From Piper betle (Eukaryota; Streptophyta; Magnoliopsida; Piperales; Piperaceae), in contig JAURVB010002535.1 of assembly GCA_033002965.1 (NCBI GenBank), forward strand, positions 1 through 64,000: 64,000 nt of DNA. The letters run 5' to 3'. Shown piece after piece: positions 58,459-64,000 of the stretch (position 1 is the stretch's first letter; every line of letters begins with the position of its first letter). The notes below the pieces were generated by a model, which worked only from the letters and a program-made list of their open reading frames with translations, was not told the DNA's origin and searched no databases. A program made the translations under genes and the position numbers.

Positions 58459-60830
58459 TGTAACGTGCTTAATACCTAAATCAAGGTCATCACAAGCATC
58501 ATTTTTTAGTGCACATGCATAACATAAATAATAGACATAGTGGAATAATGCTATTGAGCCGATCGACACTTGCTTCTATATAAAACCAAATTAAAAAACC
58601 AAACATTACATAAACCATTTGAATACCTCTTGGTAAAGGGCTACAATACTGGTTTACCAAGCATGCAAATAACAGAAATAAAATCCTAATTGTTAAGACT
58701 TCACATCTCATCGATCTAAAAAGTCTCTTGTATCTGCTTACAAAGCACACTTTGTTTGCCTAGTAACTTGCTAACAAAAAATTGAACCCACTACTTACAT
58801 ATATTGCAAATATAATAAAAAAATATGTTCAAACAACATTCGATTAAATATGATGAGAAACCGAATAAACGTCATCCATATATAGCTAACTTAAGCATAT
58901 ATTTCATGAATTGAACACGACCTAACTTGAACCTACCAAAAAATCTAGTAACATAAACAAATACTTAATTTAACATTATCATAGCATATAATCATTTTTA
59001 ATATTGTAACAAAATATAAAGCGGCTAAAGAGTTAAATATCAATTATTTGATTTTTTTGTGAAACTATTAATAAGCTAACTTCGATAGAAAACTGAAAAC
59101 ATGTCTTGTAGTCCTTGTGACTTAACCTACATTCGATTTAAAAATTATTAACTAACCCTTATGGTATAGTTATTTGAAAACCAAAATCACATTAAATATA
59201 GAGTTTGGTCGTTGTGACCATTTTCAAGCATAACATCATAACCCGTATATTTGGTACCCATTGAGAAACCACTAATGATCACTAGCCCCATCAAGACAAT
59301 GGCCATTAATTAATAATTCTGGTCCTTACCTAAGTAAGATACCCCAACACCACATTTCATTTTAAAACTTTAGTTGCTAAGTCTCTTCCTTGTGCTTTGA
59401 CATAACAACTTGGGAGGCCTTGTGCCCCACAACATATGTTTAAACATTATAACATAATATAACATGATAACATGTGAAAAACATAAAACATTTGCTTCAT
59501 CCCTCTTATTATGCATAAACATAGAGGATCTTAGAACTCTCTGAATACGAATAAACACGGACTTGGACTATCACATGATTTATGTTCGACGTCGCTTGAT
59601 GGTCCTCCCTGACTGAACAATATTATATGGCTATATCCACTCCTGGTCTAACCTACCTATGCCTACATGATATGACGTGATGTGACATGACATAGATATG
59701 AAGTCGATATAATTTACAAACACATACAATATGCATACTACATCATATAAGCACCATACAATCATTAACTATTCACAAACATAACATACATAACATCATA
59801 AAATATATAATTAGGATTTTAAAAATACATATCTCTCGGGAAACTTAACCAAAACCTCTGAAATTTTTTAGGTAGAAATTAGAGATCATGACAATCATAA
59901 CGCTAAAAAATCCTTGAATCCAAAATTGATAACAAAAGTGATAGGTGTGTAGAATAGAGAAATTTGGGTTTTGGTATCGCGGCGCCCTGGCTTTGTTCGC
60001 TGTGGCACTCTGTGTCATGCCCTTTTTTATTTTTGCCAATGCTGCAACACTAGTACCCATCACTGTGCCACTTGGGTGAGGACCACTTTTATTTTTATTG
60101 TTTCTCATCGGATTTTTATCTGATTTTAGTGAAACAGAGTTTTGATTTTCTTGCTTTCTGAGCACAATCATGTATAGCAGGTTTTTAATCCATCATGATT
60201 TACCGTACTTTCTCATGGTTTTTCCTAAGTAGATAAAATACCTTCCATTCATAAACTTGTTCTTAAATATGCAACAAATCATGCAAACAATCTTAATTCT
60301 TTGTTTTATCTTTTGATTTGCTTAATTATCATGATAAGCTTGTCTAAACATTAAAACATGGCATTAAATTCAATCATGATTCATGTTCTTAGTTCCTATA
60401 AAAATTTCTACACTATTCTTCCATAAAACTTGAATAAAAAACATGAACTTTGTATCAATTCATTTATAATTCAATATAACAAACAATATAGTATGATAAT
60501 CAATGATATGCATGTATGAACTCCCTGAAATTAACATCTAGGTTTCAATTACTAACCTTTAACTTCATTGATTACTTGCTAAAAGACAAACCGTTGTGCT
60601 TCTTTCTTGAAAATTTAGGGAGAACACAGTCCAAACTCGCCAAAACTAAGGAAGGGTTGGAATGTATTTTCTCCACAAAGGAACCAAGGACAATGGAGGG
60701 AGAAGGGTTGGATGTCATAGCCAAAGGAGAGGGATAGGAGGTTCATTTCAATTTAGAATCGGGGAGGGGGGAACAATCCTTCCTCTTGATCCTTATATAC
60801 CCCTTTACCTGTTTTATGTCCAATTAATTG
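58459..60830 (-). mobile_element. Family A LTR, minus strand
   Basis: On the minus strand it ends TTAAGCACGTTACA at 58,459, preceded by TCGATCGGCTCAATAGCATT and TTATGCATGTGCACT, the 3' landmarks of family A. The 59,000-59,850 part matches the more 5' landmarks. A TATATAAGG box lies near 60,795 on the minus strand. The start is not fixed. It abuts the plus-strand copy ending at 58,450, so two family members meet tail to tail. Confidence 0.55.
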
Positions 60831-61339
60831 TTTCCTTACCGGTGTATGAGAAAAATACTAAGGAGCTTCTACCCGTTTACTTAAACCCTTGTCCGTATAA
60901 GCAACTAAAATTCCTAACATATCTACACAATCTAGGAAACCTCTCTAAGATGAACGTAAATTGTGTCCTTGACCGAAATTGACGCTTAGGCACGAATTTA
61001 GGTACAAGATCATTATTAGCATATTTGGCTCCACTTAGATTAGCCTACCGGTTAAAATTAAGTGCTTAGCCTCACGTTATTTCTTATTTTATCCTAACCA
61101 ACATCTTGTTTGTGATATGACGTGGTTCCCTTGTGATTGTTTCCAACTTGTTCATCATAGTATTTCCCATTTTGTCCATTTACTTAATTACTTGTTTCCT
61201 TATTATGTCCTATCAAACCTTTGTGAATGGATTCTTTTACATCTTATTATGTTCAGATAAATATTTTCTTATTATGTCCATTACAGTTGTATTTTTAGCT
61301 ATTAAAGTACGAACACTGCGGATCAAAAGGCCAATAACT
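60831..61339. other. Non-coding stretch between family A copies
   Basis: Contains no recognisable coding sequence; possibly the upstream (U3) part of the minus-strand LTR below it. Confidence 0.35.
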
Positions 61340-61975
61340 AGTTTTTTTATGGTCAAGTCAATCTAGGTTGATGAAAGAACTTAAACAGTTTTAACTAGTT
61401 TTCTAAAGTCTGAAGTAGCCGACTTTCTAGAAGTCAAAAGGCAAAGGACTTAGCGATTTTCAAGTTATTTACGAAGACTAACTAGTTAGTTGAAAGAGTA
61501 TTTAACTCAATGTTTTTCAGTTAATTTAATTAACTTAGTATTAAGGTTTTCTAGAAGCCTTAGTTTGAAACTACCATACTAACAAATTAGTCAAAAGGGT
61601 CGAATTTAACTAATTTTCAAGGATGAATGACCAACTTAAATAAATTATTTTATTTATGTTACAAATGTATGCAAGTAGAGAAACATAGGAGTAACGGGAT
61701 GGAGACTCTAAGCATTATTTCTAGCTTTTATATTATTATTTGTTGATTTAATATATTTTATTTAGTGGACCATTGGTGAGATTGATATTATATTATCGGT
61801 ATATTTTATGAACATAAAGACTTATGTATTAATTACTATGTCAAAAGTATTATTCTACTTGATTTTGATACTTAAATCTTAAATATTATGTTATAAAATT
61901 TTATGCATGCACATTAGGATATAACACATGTAATGACCTTAATAGGATTTATGCATTTTAGAATTGAGAGTGTTA
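61340..61975 (+). mobile_element. Family A LTR 3' portion, plus strand
   Basis: Matches 7,555-8,380 in order: TCAATCTAGGTTGATGAAAG, TAACTAGTTAGTTGAAAGAG, ACATAGGAGTAACGGGATGG, TTTTATGCATGCACATTAGG, TGTAATGACCTTAATAGGAT. It ends GAGAGTGTTACA at about 61,972, a proper LTR end. Confidence 0.65.
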
Positions 61976-62399
61976 CAAAAAAGGTTAGTAATTTCAACTA
62001 AGATATGTTAATAGTATAGATTCATGTATTATCTTCATCTTCTATATTTTTTTGATGATCTACATTATCTACATGCTTGCATACATATTCTATGCTTGTA
62101 TAACTTGTTAGAACAATGTTTAAGGTGTTAAATTCATATTTGGAATCATTGTAAATAAGTTTTACATGTAATTCTAATGATTTAACTAAGTTCTAAATTC
62201 AAGTTGTTGAAAAAGAATGAGTTTAGAACATGTTCACCATTGTTTTATTGTTTTCTCTAAATTAAAATCATGAAAGGTAGGTTAAATCATATTGGATTAA
62301 AAACCTACTTTAACCTTTAGTTTATTATTTAGAGAACATGAAAGTCTTGTTTTTGTTCGATAAAAATCAGATCTAAAACAACCAAGATAAAGAAATTGA

Positions 62400-63260
62400 G
62401 AATAGAAGCCCTAGTACTAGTGATGCAACGCTAGCTATGTTGGAGCTCTGGGAACCCAAAAGTGAAGAAGACATGACTGAGTGCTGTGGCTTTCATACCC
62501 AAGGTATTGAGTGACATGACCTTCACTTGAGGAACAATTCACGTTCACAACACCACGATGCAGAAAAACCTAGGTTTTGGCACTATGGCCTTCCTTATTG
62601 TTAAAACCCTTGTCGAACCGAACGCCACAATGCTCAAGTCTAGTGCTGCAGCCTCATGCCCTATGTTGATTTTTCATGTTTATTTGTTAATGTTGATTGA
62701 CGTATGCTATGTTAATGCTTATGTAATCACTCTATGATGTTTGTATGATGATATTAATATATTATTGTTGTTTATAATGTATTGTATGCATTCATAATCA
62801 TCATGCATATCATATCAGATCAAATAGATATGGGTAGACTAGTTTGGATTGTAATACATATTAATTATCATCTAGAGTAGTAGTAGTTTAGGTAGTTGAG
62901 ACTTGGAGCTCGTTAGCAACTTGATCATGTCTGTGTTTAGACATTATTTTGGGAATTTTCTAATCCTTTGTTTTATGTATTTAATCAAATATTTTATCAT
63001 TTTGTGTTATGCTAAATCAACATGTCATATGTATTATATAATGTATGTGCCTAGGAACTAGTTTTCAGTTTTACTTTACATACCAAGGTATGCCAGTTTG
63101 AACTAGTTCAACAAATGTGTCACGCCAGAGGGTAAGACGCATCTCCCTTGAGGAAGAACATTTACCCTAGCACCCTAGGTCACTATGTTGACATCACATG
63201 TGATTACTTGTGATTTAGTTTGTGACTTTTGTGAATCACTACTACTTCTCTCTCTCATTA
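62400..63260 (+). mobile_element. Family A LTR 5' portion, plus strand
   Basis: Matches 6,600-7,370: a degenerate GATGCAACGCTAGC / AGTGCTGCAGCC region, then TTTTTCATGTTTATTTGTTA, GGGTAGACTAGTTTGGATTG, GTAGTTGAGACTTGGAGCTC, and the CACCCTAGGTCACTATGTTG block. It lies just after the 61,340-61,975 piece. Confidence 0.6.
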
Positions 63261-64000
63261 GGGGCTTGAACAAAACCCCTATGTGCATTGTCTGTATGAT
63301 GTGTTGTTGATGTGCTTTGCCATATTATGAAATTGTGCTTCTTAGTGAGCTAACAAAATGTTGCTATTAAAATTTGTCAAAATTATGGTTTGACTCACTA
63401 ATTGTCTGCTGGAAGCAAATAAGTTTTGGCTTTAATTTAAAATCAAGTATGGGGTTAGCTTAATTGGTTTTCCAGAGTGCGCAAGTATGTACGGTGAAAC
63501 CCTAGTTCTTTAGCTCCAGATGTAAAATCCAAAACCCTAGTTAAATGGTGATAAACTTGCATGAAAATTTTCCCAGACCTTAGGTTGTGTCCCTGTAACA
63601 CCATATTGAAAATTGGGAGCCATCGGCTTAATAGATCTTGCATTAGGATTTCCCCAAACTCATTAGGTTTAGCCAGCTCTAGAATTGACCTAGCCAATGC
63701 CTTTCCTTCCTGAGTCCATTTATGCCCAAATCCTTAGTATTTGGACTTGCAATTTTAAAGGATTCAATCTCATAGTGTTGGATAACTATACCCATTGACT
63801 CAGGCCCATTTAGAATCTCCAAGCCCATAAACCAAATTTGGGAATGTTGGTGAATAGCCGAGGAACACTATTCCCAGGACCTAAGCCCGACCTTAGTGGG
63901 CTTTGGTCACAATATTGGCCAATGGTATTGCACTTGGTAAAATTTAATCCCTACCTTTAGAGTGTTAGCACTCATTAGTGCAAATTTCAGCCGACTTGAA
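63261..64000. other. Non-coding stretch at window end
   Basis: No recognisable coding domain. The minus-strand 80-codon ORF at 63,455-63,697 has no conserved motif. Phrases such as TAAGCCCGACCTTAGTGGGC resemble LTR sequence near 40.3-40.6 kb in style but could not be aligned. Confidence 0.35.

Noticed and set aside
1..64000. tRNA, rRNA, snRNA and CRISPR features
   Set aside because: No GGTTCGAATCC-type T-arm with a matching acceptor stem was seen, no rRNA sequence, and no regularly spaced identical repeats. The three-unit 47-bp array is a minisatellite with no spacers.

Overview
This is a plant nuclear window. It is A+T-rich, dense in degenerate LTR retrotransposons, and carries two interrupted protein-coding genes on the minus strand with canonical GT-AG introns. 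The compact GC-rich first exon beside A+T-rich introns swollen by transposons suggests a non-grass monocot with a large genome. That assignment is an inference and is weak.

Layout. 1-10.2 kb is retrotransposon debris: a minus-strand LTR at 684-2869, a Gypsy primer-binding site plus gag remnant at 4.7-6.6 kb, and an LTR-like repeat called family A here. 10.2-36.2 kb is one gene on the minus strand. Assembled exon by exon, it gives ten exons and about 272 codons of a DUF3727-type (cyanobacterial-origin, probably plastid) protein. Its introns include one of 14.6 kb that holds a full-length Ty1/Copia element (26,105-30,700) with a perfect 5-bp target duplication, a gag-bearing deleted element, a MITE and several LTR fragments. 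36.5-37.3 kb is a C-rich block bounded by ATCGG-type repeats. 37.95-45.3 kb is two large minus-strand LTRs (about 4.2 and 2.4 kb). They carry a nested Gypsy 3' end, a TRIM element and a 47-bp minisatellite. 45.98-49.93 kb is a three-exon 2-oxoglutarate/Fe(II) dioxygenase on the minus strand. Its catalytic residues are all present, but a single-base homopolymer contraction breaks the frame in exon 2. 50-53 kb holds nothing recognisable. 53.2-64 kb is more nested LTR sequence, including a solo LTR (54,353-57,576) with a GTTTA target duplication. A roughly 0.77-kb terminal-inverted-repeat element with GC-rich cargo is inserted in that solo LTR.

The two genes are unrelated in function: one is a conserved plastid-type protein, the other a specialised-metabolism oxidase. 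They are simply the two islands left in a nested-transposon landscape. Almost every long single-frame ORF in the window is LTR sequence, low-complexity sequence, or antisense to an exon. The real genes are visible only when splice sites and conserved motifs are read together. No tRNA, rRNA, CRISPR or bacterial-type feature was seen. All coordinates come from reading by eye; repeat edges marked as approximate are good to tens of bases.
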